A stretch of DNA of 64,000 bases from Tretioscincus oriximinensis (taxonomy: Eukaryota; Chordata; Lepidosauria; Squamata; Gymnophthalmidae), in assembly GCA_022410635.1 (NCBI GenBank), contig JAJVDF010000957.1, forward strand, positions 246,241 to 310,240. Direction: 5' to 3'. Both the position numbers and the translations under genes were made by a program. Of the stretch, positions 12,626 through 23,896 are shown piece after piece (within the stretch, counting starts at the first letter, position 1; each line of letters begins with the position of its first letter). Under the pieces are notes generated by a model. It searched no databases and had not been told where the DNA came from. It saw nothing but the letters and a program-made list of their open reading frames with translations.

Positions 12626-15600
12626 CCTGATTGAAATCTAAAAGTGTTCCAGGTAAGAAGTGGTCTTGAAGAAGCCTTCTCTCCACCCACTTCCTGAGTA
12701 GAGAAACAGGGTTTTTTTTTGCCTTTCTCTGCTCAGGGTAGGGGAGAAGCAGCTGCAAATGGAGAACCTAGCTTGGGTGGGAATCAAGGGGATCTGATGT
12801 CACCATTTGCTCTCTGAAGATGTTGAAAAAGGAGTGAAAACAGATGAAGAATTTGGCATTCACTTCAGATTGGCTTCAGAAATTTCCAGAGTGCTTTCGC
12901 TTCTGTTTTTAGCCCTAGTGTATCTACAGCTTAAGTATCATTAGCCATCTAAAGGCAGTGGAAAAAATTCCTATACCTACAAAAATTGTTTCCCTATTTT
13001 TACTGTTTTAATCTGTGCTATATAAAGAACTGAATGCAAATCACATGATAAATAAAATATCTTTGGGGAGTTATTACCTAGTTAAAACTCACAGTTCCTT
13101 TTTATTTTTCTCCTCCTTTAATTGTCCTTTGCATATTTCCAAACCCAGTCTCATATATTATATTTTGGGGGAAAGGAAATGTAAAATTAGGAGGATTTGG
13201 TTTTAATGGAAAGAACATATTTAGGATGTTTTATGTATTTGTTTATACTATAAGGTCACCAAGCAAGTAACAACAATAAAAAAAAAATATTAAAAATAAG
13301 AGAATATCCAGAAAAATGGCAAATATTCTGCAGCAACCTTCTGACCTAAAATATATATTACTCAACAGAATTTTTACAGAAAAGTGTATCTAAATACAAG
13401 TCACCTATATTTTGAGAAAACCCTTTTTAACCTGTTTTCTTCTTCTTTTGAAGTAGGACTCAAAGCATTTGCATCAAGTATTTCAAAAGTAATGCATAAA
13501 CAACTTCAAAACACATCATGCATAGACTTCTACTGATTAAAAATGATGTAACCTCACTAGACGTCGCAGGTTTCTGCAGGAATCTAACGGTTGCTAACTG
13601 AACCTTCAATGTCTAGTAGGTATCTTCATAAATGAATCCAGTGATGCTGTTCACAGTAATTTGCCTCCAGTACCATTCATTCTAATTGAATTGTAAATGA
13701 AGCAGACACAGTGTAAACAGACTAGATCTTCTTTCACTGCTGGAAGGCATGGGAAGAGGAGGAGGAACAAAGAGAGGGAACCCTTTGTTAGTTCATCTGA
13801 CTTTGATCTAAAGGATTCACTTTTTTCCCTTCGCAGGATCCCTCCTCCCAAATTTTTTATTTGTCTGAAGGTACTACAGAAATAACAACTCATGGATAAA
13901 TGATTCAAGATAATAAAGTTGGGAAAGGTGCTAATAACATAATTAAAACGTTTCTTCTCTCAGACTCATTCACTTTCCAGTTGCTTCCTACCAAAATGCA
14001 CTCATCTTTGCCAACCAAATAGAACAGTCAAAAATTAAGTTTAGTGACAGGTGTCATCAGTTTATCCTCCATGCATATTATGCCAACTGTGTCCTCATAA
14101 ATACTATGCAGCCAGAATCAAGCAAGGCCAATACGAGCCATTCTAGTATTCATGGAGAAGAAAGGTTTGTCATCTTCCCTCATATTTCACATAAATGCCA
14201 AAATCAAGTGTAAAACCAGTTTTCTCAAACCTAAGACATTTTTGCATTGCTATTTGTATCCTGGAATAAGACCTAGTTCAGAAAGAGCCCAATTTTAATT
14301 CAGTGTATTACATATGTTGCAGTATATTCACAGAGATCCTCAGCATGTGTTTGTTCATGAACAATGATGGATGATCACGTGCCTGTCCATGATGGGTTTA
14401 TTTTTTAATCATCCATTTGACCATGGAAGAAACAAGCAGTGATTCCCCAGTTTATTGTTTTCCTTGTGTATATGTTAAAGAAACTGAAGCAGCTATAAGG
14501 AGGATTTATCCTGCTTGTTTGACCAAATGAAAATTTGGCACAACCCTAATAAAAAAAAATATACACAGTGTTCAGTCATAATTTCATCTGGGTTGAACAG
14601 ACTTGACTCAAATTGATTTTGAACCTTAGAAAGATTGAAACCCTTTCTTTTTTTAAGTTTCAAGTGACCAAACACAAATGAGCTCAAACCAAACCAAGAG
14701 ATGTTACCTATTGAAATGTACATTCACTAGTTTATTTGGATTAAAACTGAATAGTGATGATTCAGTTGGACTTCAGCTGAATTGAACTATTTGGTTCAAC
14801 TAAAATCTAAACTAGTTTGGAATATCCATAGACAACTGTGAATAAGGACTCAACGATTTATAATAAATATTCAGGGGAAAGCAAAACAATTCGAGGAGGA
14901 CTCTAAATCCAAGATTAAAATACCTATCCTTTATTACCTTCCAAAAGCAAGTATTTTAAAGTGTATGTAATTTATTAACAAAATCATGAGTAATGTTTAT
15001 TGGTTGATGTTGTTAAAAAGAAGCAAATGCCTTCTCATGCATATTTTAAAAAAAATGTTGTATTTTGTTTATCCCAAGAGTGAATTAAAGTTTGATTAGT
15101 AACTGAATATATAATTAGCAATTTTTATCAAAAGAAAAATAAATATATACCAGGGAATTTGTTAAATAGCACAGTTATTCATGCATTTTTTATTTTATTA
15201 TTATTATTTTTTGGTTTTATATGATCTGTGGATTTAATTGGGATAAAGTCTCCTCATTATCCTTAGTGAAAAAACCAAACATATGGATGAATTTGAGATA
15301 GTACTTCGGTATGAAAGTTATTGTGTGCCATATGGGCAAATATGACCCACCCACTCCTCTTTTACAAATATTATAAATATCCAAATGGAAATATTGGAAT
15401 GGGTAAAAAAGGAACATAACCTCTTGAGTATAAAATAGCCTTAATTTCAGGCTCTATTCTCTAACAACTACTTTTACACATCCATGTGTCACATATTTTG
15501 GATTTCTCACTGGTAGCACTGTATTTGTAGAACCTTGACAGTGTACCAGACAAACACTTCCCAGTTCATGAAAATGCATAATAGTTCTATGTTGTACCAT

Positions 15601-16354
15601 CTTATCTTGTGTGGCATAATCTTTTGTCTTCTGCAGCATTGATATTTCCATTTATTTTTATCGTAATATCTCAGAAAAAGTTGCAATAACTGAACCAAAG
15701 AAGCACTAATAAGTGAGGTGTTAACTGAAAAATTCAAGTATAAAAATTACAGTATAGTGCCAGAACAAGCTGCTTCTGCAAGCATAGGCTCAGATAAAAA
15801 GGTGTAATTCACTGTCAATAATTTAATGGATCATAATAGCAGTTGGATGAGGAGCAATTAAATTAACAGAGTATGGCTCACATTATTTAGATTCAGAGGG
15901 AAACTAAGGTCAATCTAACATCCTTTTATGATTTGATACAGAAAATCAGTGGATAGTCAATTAAGTCACCATTAATAGCACAAGGTCTGTATTTGTCTTG
16001 GTTTGCAGGGCTGATCCATAATAAGTATCAAAAACTTTTCCTGGTGGTTAAGCACAACCTCAAGATATTTTATCACTTGGCAACCAATTTGAGGACCAAC
16101 ACATAAGCAATGTTGATGTATTGTTCTTTATGTGCCAACCAGGAGTGTGTATCACTATTTGCTCAGCCTTTCTTTGATGGAGATAACTTGGCTACAATGA
16201 TCCATGTTCGGGTAACTTCCAGATAAAACTGCTTAAAGTATGCCATAATAAAAAATGACACAGAAGCTTAAACTAGAGCAATATGAAATAAGATATTTGA
16301 TAATTAATTATTTACTCTGAATTCTTATCACACCAATCCTGAAATATTTGTACA
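12626..16354. other. No recognised feature (3.7 kb)
   Basis: Long AT-rich interval with no coding signature, LINE motif or SINE head that I can see. The only structure is the weak foldback at 14727-14815, listed separately. It could be ordinary intron or intergenic DNA. Confidence 0.45.
14727..14815. repeat. Degenerate foldback
   Basis: The ends CTAGTTTA and TAAACTAG are exact inverted copies, and the inner arms can be aligned with roughly two-thirds identity to a centre near 14770. It may be a relic of a small inverted-repeat transposon. There is no clear target duplication. Confidence 0.25.
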
Positions 16355-16910
16355 GGTTGTTGTCTTCCTGTTTTTCCATCTTGGAAGCAGTATCAAGACA
16401 TCTATCCTAATAACTATTGATACACCTGTCTTACAAATCTGTCTAATTCTGCCTTGATGCTTTCTAGACTGTTAGCTACTAGTACCACTTCTTGAAATGA
16501 ATTCCATCAAACAATAACTCTCTGGTGAAAAAAATGTACAGTATATATTTACTTGTCTGTCCTAACTCTTCTATTTTTTTTCCTATTCACCTTATCCAGT
16601 CCATGCATGTTTTTATATACTTCGATCAGATCACCTCTCAAATGCTTTCTTTTGACCTTGAAGAGGCCTAGACATTGCAGCAAGATTATGTAAGGGAGAT
16701 GCTCCAGCCGCTTGATAATTATTTTTTAAAATAGAAATAATTAGGGTTCTGTGCTTCAATTTGCATGTGTTTGCAATTCCTTAGGTTGCAGTGCATTTGC
16801 CATTTTGCTATCCACTTACCCAATTTCAAGAGATCTTTCTGAAGATCTTTAAAGTTACTTTCAATTTTCACTATGAACAATTTAAAGTCATAGCAAACTT
16901 CATATAATAT
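16355..16910 (-). mobile_element. CR1-type LINE fragment (old)
   Basis: On the plus strand the text follows the reverse complement of the CR1 ORF2 C-terminus and 3' UTR seen better at 25.5 kb: TGTCTTAC...TGTCTAAT, ACTTCTTGAAATGAATTCCA, GATCAGATCACCTCTCAAAT, AAGAGGCCTAGACATTGCAG. An upstream CR1 segment (TTGCAGTGCATTTGCCA) follows after a ~60-base rearranged stretch. Substitutions are many, so this is an old dead copy. Confidence 0.8.
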
Positions 16911-17230
16911 ACCTCCTGGTACAATTAAACATGAACAAATGCTTCATGGGCATCCAATAATAACTCTTATAAAACCCTTTTCCACATTACCCACCACCGT
17001 AGTAGGAGAAAAATATTAGAATGAATTATAAAAAAACCCCAAAATTTCCTATATACACAATTACTAATACAAAGGGGAAAATAAATCACCAAACCTATTC
17101 AAACTTACAAATCGGCTACTCACCTTTAAGTAGCGCCGGCAGTTGCGGCCGAGGAGGAGGGAGATGCTCTAGGAGGACGCGTCCCTCCTTGTCATCCAGC
17201 GACGACAGGAAGTGACGCGTCTTCCTGGGC

Positions 17231-17254
17231 GACGGGGGTATAAAACCCCCCGTC
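17231..17254 (+). promoter_or_regulatory. TATA box inside a GC-rich hairpin
   Basis: GACGGGGG and CCCCCGTC are perfect 8-base inverted arms enclosing TATAAAAC. A related form, GAGGG-TAAAAAA-CCCTC, sits at the same place in copy B. The TATA box could start transcription about 30 bases downstream, near the GCCATCTT motif. Promoter activity is inferred. Confidence 0.5.
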
Positions 17255-17258
17255 GGCG

Positions 17259-17266
17259 GCCATCTT
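17259..17266 (+). promoter_or_regulatory. YY1-like motif GCCATCTT
   Basis: GCCATCTT matches the YY1 core (AAGATGGC on the other strand) and lies about 20-28 bases after the TATA box, a common position for YY1 at initiation sites. It is kept as GCCATCTCC in copy B. Binding is inferred from motif and position only. Confidence 0.35.
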
Positions 17267-18008
17267 CCTCACTCTTCGGCGAAGCGCATTGCCCACCCAT
17301 TCCCTCCCTAATTTCTGTTTCTCTTTCAGTCACGGTAAGGACGGGGTGTTGGTGGCGGTATGCGCAGCTTGGTGGCCCACGAGGAACCAAAAACCCAGAA
17401 ATGCTCCCCCCGAGTGGTTACCTCATAGTAGGGGGCCCTTCTTAAAAGGGTTCCAATCTTGTGTGCCTGCTTTGGGGGCAGTAGGTTGAACGCAAGGTTG
17501 GAATCAGAGAGGCGGGCTATACACAGGACTGATCCCTTGAGAGCCCGGCAAGCCTTTCTGATCCTCTGGGCAGGGCCCACGAAAAGGGGGGTCCATCATG
17601 CTGCTGGACGGCTTGGGCGCCGAGACCAAAAGGGGGCCGGTCCACCACGGGAGTGGACAGCCCGGGGACTACACCAAGGGGGCGTGGTCCACTGGTCTAC
17701 CGGCAAGGTCTGAGCCGGGCAGCTGGTGTCACGTCCTCGGTGCGTGACCCAAACTTAGGGCAGTCAGGCCGGGCGGCCGACTGCAGGTGTCACGTCAAAG
17801 GTACGTGACCCACGTGAGTCAGGCAAGCCAAAAGGGGGCTGGCCTGAAGGGGCTTACCAAGCTGCTGCGCCTGCCACACACCCGATCCAGCCATGGCCTT
17901 ATTTTCTCCACTTTGGGTTATTTCTGTTCAAGCACTTTGTTGTTGAATTAGTTGTCGTGCCGTTATTGTCACGCGTTTGCGTTAGGGTTTTTTGAAGATT
18001 GTTAAGTT

Positions 18009-18049
18009 AATAAATATGTTAGGGTTTTGAAGATTGTTAATTTAATAAA
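18009..18049 (+). terminator. Duplicated AATAAA poly(A) signals
   Basis: AATAAA occurs at 18009-18014 and 18044-18049 within two tandem copies of a ~38-base unit (TTAGGGTTTT...TTAATAAA). Copy B has a single unit, so the duplication arose in copy A. The signals sit near the right end of the element, as expected for an LTR. Confidence 0.45.
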
Positions 18050-18342
18050 TTATGTTATTTACTACAACCGAGTGGCCTCCCTCTCTACCTTCGGCTGCAA
18101 CTAATAACCTAACAAATGGGATACAAAGATATGTTGTTGAAAGAAAACTCAGCTTCCTCAATTAATATCTTCATTTAGCCATTAGTTTGTTGAGATGCCA
18201 GTTTGTGGAGAGGGGCTACCCTAAAGGAGTACTAGAGGTGCCCATGGAGGTTCCAGTGCAGTCAATCAAGAATTGACAATGACATAGTGATATCCAAGAG
18301 CAGGGTGAGATCTAGACTGTATTTTGCCGATGCGCTGTAATT

Positions 18343-18404
18343 TTCCTTCCTTCCTTCCTTCCTTCCTTCCTTCCTTCCTTCCTTCCTTCCTTCCTTCCTT
18401 CCTT
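18343..18404. repeat. (TTCC)n microsatellite
   Basis: About fifteen uninterrupted TTCC units directly upstream of a SINE insertion. Confidence 0.95.
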
Positions 18405-18410
18405 ACTTAT

Positions 18411-18655
18411 AGAGCCAGTTTGGTGTAGTGGTTAGAGTATTGGACTTGCATCTGGTAGTCTCCCAGTTCAATTCCCCATTCCTCCATTAATGCCAGCTGA
18501 GCCAACCACAGTTCTTTGAACACTCTCAGACCCACCTACTTTATAGGGTGTCTGTTGTGGGGAAAGCAACAAAAGTTATGTGCACCACCCTATGTTTGGC
18601 CACCCTGAGACCTTCAGGTATAGGGTGGGATATAAGTACAAATAAATAAATACTT
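18411..18655 (+). mobile_element. Sauria-type SINE with L2-like tail
   Basis: The head GGTGTAGTGGTTAGAG (box A) and GTTCAATTCCC (box B) is tRNA-derived and typical of Sauria SINEs. The body carries CACCTACTTTATAGGGTGTC and TGTTGTGGGGAAAG. The 3' end CCTTCAGGTATAGGGTGGG plus AATAAATAAAT is close to the 3' UTR of the L2 fragments at 4.1 and 10.1 kb rather than to the TTC-ended tail of the copies at 35.3, 39.9 and 50.8 kb. This suggests retroposition by an L2-type LINE. Confidence 0.8.
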
Positions 18656-20166
18656 ACTTTTACTCCCCCCTCTTCCCTCAGCTACTTTGGGTTTTAAAAT
18701 AATAAAAGCAATTAAAAATGTCAAGTATTTTTATCTCTGTTAAGTACCATTTTATCCTTTCTTCTATGGATTTGCAAAATTTTAGTTATGTAAAAAGCTT
18801 TCAGTATGACTAGATAAGAAATGAGACTTGACCAATAAACAGGAAGAAGGTTAAATAGGGGGAGAAATCTGTCATTTTGCATAATATATAACCTATTGGT
18901 TTAGAACAGTGCTGCTTATTTGAATATAATTTTATTAGAATGAAACATGACTCGAGTTTTCTATTTAAAACCAGGCTACACATGTTTACTACCAGATGGT
19001 AAAGTATGATCTTCAAAGTCTACCAAGCAACACATTTCCTGTGGGATTACAGGAATGTTGATATTATAGTTTATCACTGTTTTCTGAGTAATATGCACAT
19101 GCTCATTTATTCACATTGCTTTTTCTGTAGTCTGTCCTCCTATAATGGAGATGTTTGGAATGTGAAGTGTTTTTAAAGATGGTCACTTAACCTATATGAT
19201 AAAGTGGTCAATATAGTCTTTGTTATTTTTATTTTATAGACTTTGTAAATAAAGCCAAAAAGCTTTCTGATGTGGGCAATAGTTTTTTTTTATCCTGGAA
19301 AAAGCAGCAATCTTCTACAGCCAGCCTATTCTTCAGAGCAGTTAAAGCTGCATATTTATTCTGCATAAATTGGGTCAGAACATGTATCTGGACAGCCCCA
19401 AATTCTATACTTAGTTGGCAGGTTCTTCAGTGTTGATGCACAAACCATCTTTGTTTTTAGTGGGATTTTGCAACTTTTACCAATTTGTTATCAAAAGTCA
19501 TCATCAAGACATCACTATTTGCAAGATGCTTTATTTAACAGAACTGCATACAAATATTTTCACAAGTTATACATTCAAGAGGCATACCAACACTCCAGAC
19601 AAGCTTTTTCAATCATACTGACAGAATCAAATCTTACTTGAAGAACCATCAATGTGTTCAGTACTGCTATTCTACTTTTATATTAGAAGGCATAGAAATG
19701 AATTACCTGTCGGGGATGGCACCCCTGCTGTGAACTGTGTATGATTTTCTCGAGGATATAGGAAGGAAGCTTAATGAACTCTGTGATATGCACTAACTGC
19801 TACCAATCAAGTAGGAAAGGCACTAGTGTTTAAACCTCAGGCGTTTCCATAAAAAAAGCAGGAGAGGAGAACTGCATATTTAATGGGTATAGTTAGCCCT
19901 GGTCCTGTACCCCCATAGTAACTTGGGACCCTCATTTTATGGCAAACCTATAACCTCACAATATTCTAAACATTTCTTTAGCATCTCCAGGTCAACAACA
20001 GAAAATGCATTTTTATCATATCTTTTCTTTTGTCTGTGATATTCTTTACACAAAAGCCTTCATGCAAAGAAATAAAATTGAATTATAAATCACTAAGACT
20101 GCTAATTTTATTTGATATTGTCTAAATTATTTTAAGAGCAACAAAAGTAGGTGAGTTCTCCTTCTC
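18656..20166. other. No recognised feature (1.5 kb)
   Basis: AT-rich unique-looking sequence. No repeat ends or coding signatures found. Confidence 0.45.
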
Positions 20167-20170
20167 CTTT

Positions 20171-20238
20171 ATTGTTGTGGTGGTTGTGGTGGTTGTGGTG
20201 GTGGTTGTGGTGGTTGTTGGTTGTTGTTGTTGTTGTTT
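20171..20238. repeat. (TGG/TTG)n microsatellite
   Basis: Mixed TTGTGG and TGG units followed by TTG units. The many GG pairs could in principle form a two-layer G-quadruplex, but there are no GGG runs. Confidence 0.9.
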
Positions 20239-20685
20239 CAGCAGCAACTTCTGCTTCATTATGTCAGCACACAGTATAGCTCAACAGATAAGACTGTCTG
20301 CCTCTGTAATGTAGTAAAAAAAGAGCTTTTAAACTCTTGTCTTACTACATTGTTAAACACTGCAACAGTGGTATGGTTCAAAAGCCTGCCACTGCTACTA
20401 TTCATGAAAACAATGTAGCCAGAGAATTACTGTGTCTCAATTCAATGCTTCCAATCAAGATTATTGTCATGAACACAGAATACACTGTGTTCTGACAGTG
20501 ACAGAATGCATCTACATGGTGTAGGGGATGTCAAATACATCAGTGAGGCTTGGAAGGGCTCTCAGTATTTTTTCTTGTGCTCAGCTATTAAGCCAGCAAT
20601 TAAGGTTGTATGACTGTTCTAAGGAACTGAGGGAAGCACCATACAAGTGATTAAAGACCAAATTCAGTGTTGCTCCAGATCATCA

Positions 20686-20947
20686 TAAATTTATTTATTT
20701 TATTTATTTATACTTATATCCCACCCTATATACGAAGGTTTCAGGGCGGACAATCATGGGGGGCACACATAGCTTTTGTTGCTTTCTCCACAACAAACAC
20801 CCTGTGAAGTAGATGGGGCTGAGAGAGTTCTAAAGAACTGTGAATGGCCCAAGATCATCCAACTGACTTCCTGGAGGACTGTGGAATCAAACCGGGAGAC
20901 TACCAGATAAGAGTCCAACACTCTAATCAATAAACCAAATGGGTCTT
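20686..20947 (-). mobile_element. Sauria-type SINE with L2-like tail
   Basis: The reverse complement matches the SINE at 18.4 kb through head, body (CTCAGCCCCATCTACTTCAC, AGGGTGTTTGTTGTGG, AGCAACAAAAGCTATGTG) and tail (TATAGGGTGGGATATAAG, then AAATAAATAAA). The tRNA-like head at the right end is degraded. It is the second copy with the L2-like tail. Confidence 0.8.
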
Positions 20948-21361
20948 GTCAATGATGCATTACTAATACTGCAGCAAAAGCAATAGTTACCAAATATTCA
21001 GATGGTCTGTGTGAGCATCTCTGTACAATTTATTTGTCCCTTTCAAATTCCATGGAGAAGCTTTTCCATCAGCAACTGTTTCTCTATCACTGAATGATAC
21101 TTCCTATACACAACAGTGGCTTAGTTCTTTGAAAAGCATTCTTAGTATTGACTCTTAGTATTGTCACTTTCCTCCTTACAAATTCAGATGACTATTTTGA
21201 ATCTCAAACACAAGTCCTAGCTATGAAATGAGAATCATATTTAAGGCCATATGAGAATCCCACCCAGATGGGGCATTTTTATGGGCATAAAAGTGCCATG
21301 AGAACCCCACTATGGTGAAATGTGCTTCAGTGTTTAGTAGCAACTACAGTATAAAGCCTCA
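20948..21361. other. No recognised feature
   Basis: Unique-looking sequence with no repeat end or coding signature. Confidence 0.4.
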
Positions 21362-21433
21362 ATAGTAGTAGTAGTAATAATAGTGGTGTGGTGGTGGTAG
21401 TAGTAATAGAAGGAGGAGGGAGGAGGAAGAAGA
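21362..21433. repeat. Compound trinucleotide microsatellite
   Basis: GTA/ATA units, then GTG/GTA units, then AGG units. It is imperfect and short. Confidence 0.85.
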
Positions 21434-21605
21434 ACTGGGTTTTCATACCCTGCTTTCTTTTGCACTAAGGTTTACATTCTATCTTCCCCACCACGTTACA
21501 ATACATTTATCTAATTGCAGTTGCCCAATTTAATTATGAAAGTTCTTTTTTCCCTATAGCACAAGTGGAGAGCGGGCACCTGTATGCTGGGCTGCTGATC
21601 CTGGC

Positions 21606-22003
21606 TAGGGTTGCCATATTCTGACAGCCCAAAAATGGGATGGGGGGACGGACACACACACACACACACACTTGTGGTGAGACAGGCAGAATAGACTTGC
21701 ACAAAAGCTCTGATCCCCTGTCAAAACACCCAAGCATCTTTCCTCTGCAAGGAGGCGAGTTGGCGTGCTCTGCCTGACAGCAGGCACAATCCAAGGGTCT
21801 TTCCAGGACCCAGGAAGCATTGCTCTTGCTGCAGCCATCAGCCCCATTGGCTCCTTTGCCTTAAAATCCCAGATTTTCACATTCCCTGATGTGGCATCAG
21901 GGAATGTAAAAATCTGGGATTTTAACTTAAAGCCTGGACAGAACTTTATTCTAGTCCTCAAATCCAGGAAAGTCCCAGTTTTCTGGGATGTATGGCAGCC
22001 CTA
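21606..22003. mobile_element. hAT-like nonautonomous DNA transposon
   Basis: The ends TAGGGTTGCCATA and TATGGCAGCCCTA are inverted with one mismatch. The flanking octamers ATCCTGGC (21598-21605) and CTCCTGAC (22004-22011) agree at six of eight positions, consistent with a decayed 8-base duplication of hAT type. Inside are a (CA)n run (about 21652-21671) and a palindrome at 21843-21907 with ~31-base arms, one mismatch and a TGG loop. There is no transposase. Superfamily assignment rests on duplication length only. Confidence 0.6.
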
Positions 22004-23211
22004 CTCCTGACACAACTATCGTGGAGTGGCAACTATGTAGTGCCAGCTGGAGGTGATCACCTGCCCTACCCCCTCTATCTCTGTGCTGCTGATCATGGCA
22101 CTACTATGGCCTTAAAATTGTCCTGTCTGGTTGTAATCTTAGATTTGGAGCTCACCAAGTGCTCATTAGAATTTACTGTTATTATGAGTGATAGAATGTT
22201 CTACTTCAAGCTTTTAAAAATTCTAAAAATAAAATGGTACTAAATGTCCATTTAAGTCATGAAAATTAATACTCAATAAAAGTTGCTTCTGTTCAACCCA
22301 TTTCACTTTTTCACATTAAAAGACAAAATACCAATCTATTTTTATGGGCATTGAATACCTATTGAATACTATCTTCTAACATAAATTATTGTCTAATTAT
22401 TATACTTTAGAGCAGAATTCACAGTTAGTATCAATCACCTAGTGCCTCAAAATTATTATCAGCTAGAAGATAACCTTTGTGTTATAATAGCTATCTCTGG
22501 TACTCTAATTTAAATGTAATCCAGGGATAAAGAACTAGTGACATTTTCTTCTTAGGGAACACTCTATCTGGACTTTAATTATGTTGAGAGCACTAATGAA
22601 ATTCAGAGGGCTACAAGATGGGAAGTAGGAATAAATGACCAGAGCAATTTGGGAAATTCACTGCTCATATTATTGGGTGGAGCTCAGCCTTTTGCATTTG
22701 ATGACAACCCCTTTGGCTTGCATTTTGGAACAAAATTTAAGCAATGTCAAGAGGTGTCTTAAGAGCTTCATTAATAACGTCTCTTTTCTCTCCCCAGACT
22801 TAGCATTGTTAATAAAAGCATCTGACCATGTTTGTGTTTGTGTATATATTTTAATTATCCTTCATTAAGGGAAAGCCATCTGTCAGATGTATTGCTTAAA
22901 ATCTCCTTTGAGTCCAATAAGTGCCAGGTTCAATCACTAGTATCTCCCTTTTTCAGGAAAGGGTAAGGCATTCCCAAATCATTGGCAGAAAAGCTGCATG
23001 GAAGTGCTTATTTACAATAGTCTCTTGATATTCACAAATATTAAACTTCTTTAAATCTTTTTGATGAATGTGAAGTTTAATAAATCAATTACTTCATCCA
23101 AGATCTATGTACATTGAGCCTTTGCACAGGCAGAAGAAAAATCACTCTCAATGTTTCTGAGTCAGTTCTAGACTTTCAATACCACTGATGAACAAGATTC
23201 TTGGACAATCA
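22004..23211. other. No recognised feature (1.2 kb)
   Basis: AT-rich unique-looking sequence. No coding or transposon signature identified. Confidence 0.45.
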
Positions 23212-23893
23212 GGCTGCATGCACACGACAACAGAAAAACCACCATAAAGCCATATTCCGGAATACAGCAATCACACGAACTTGATAGCTTGCACTCCCCG
23301 CTTGCTTTTGGGGGCTGCTGCTGCCTGGATGGAGGATCATCACCGTCGCCTTCCCTCTTCCTCACCTAGCCAAACCATCTCCAGTCAGCATCAGCCCCCA
23401 AAAGCAGGCCGAGGATTCTGCCAAAGCAACAGGCAGAGGCGGAGGCGGCCGTCTGTACTGCTGGCTCCACCCACATGGAGCCTGGTTCTGGGTCACATCT
23501 TGGGACTTTGGCCATTCACATGCCAGTATAATACACTAGCATGTCATTGGCAGGCTCCTATTCCGAGAGACAGATTGGCTCCCTGTGGATGCAGCCTGTC
23601 AACACATTACAGTCCTTTTTTGACAGCTGCTCCATTCTCTCTTGTTTAACCTCTCGTGGCTTTTACGCACATGCATACCCTCGGTAGAGAATGGGGTTGG
23701 CCGCAAGATGACGGAGATTGGCCATGAGAGGACGGAGGTTTTCCGGAATGGTGCCTGAATATCCCAGCAATAGTTTATTCTAGGATAAATGGCATTTATT
23801 GTGGGATGACTGCTTAGAAACACTTAACACATGTGCCCGAACCTGCCTCATCTCGCTCCGATTGAGGCAGAAATATGCTGTGTGCACGCAGCC
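23212..23893. mobile_element. Harbinger-like nonautonomous element, copy 1
   Basis: The ends GGCTGCATGCACACGAC and, as reverse complement of the right end, GGCTGCGTGCACACAGC form terminal inverted repeats. TCA flanks both sides (23209-23211 and 23894-23896). The right half (CAGATTGGCTCCCTGTGGAT, GAATATCCCAGCAATAGTTT, GGCATTTATTGTGGGATGAC) is shared with 61007-61349 and in part with 49714-50399. The left half contains an inverted pair, GCTTGCTTTTGGGGGCTG (23300-23317) and its near-perfect complement at 23392-23409. There is no transposase frame. A 3-base TNA duplication fits PIF/Harbinger. Confidence 0.65.
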
Positions 23894-23896
23894 TCA

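Larger units (their letters stand above)
17111..18101 (+). mobile_element. GC-rich LTR-like element, copy A
   Basis: A sharply bounded GC- and CpG-rich block in AT-rich DNA. It aligns over its whole length with the reverse complement of 28952-29853. Shared landmarks in order are a start near ATCGGCT, a GC-rich inverted repeat around a TATA box, GGCNGCCATCTTC, TTCAGTCA(C/T)GGTA, CAGCTTGG, CTTCTTAAAAGGGTTCCAA, ACACAGGAC, ATGCTGCTGGA(C/T)GGCTTGGG, GTTTGCGTTAGGGTTTT and AATAAA about 55-90 bases from the end. Promoter near the left end and poly(A) signal near the right end suggest a solo LTR or a compact nonautonomous Pol II element. The outer ~25 bases also form an imperfect inverted repeat. No coding frame is conserved between copies and no clear target duplication was found. 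Confidence 0.65.

Noticed and set aside
17021..17713. Arginine-rich and other frames in the GC-rich element
   Set aside because: Frames are not preserved in the second copy, which carries stops and indels, so the element looks noncoding.
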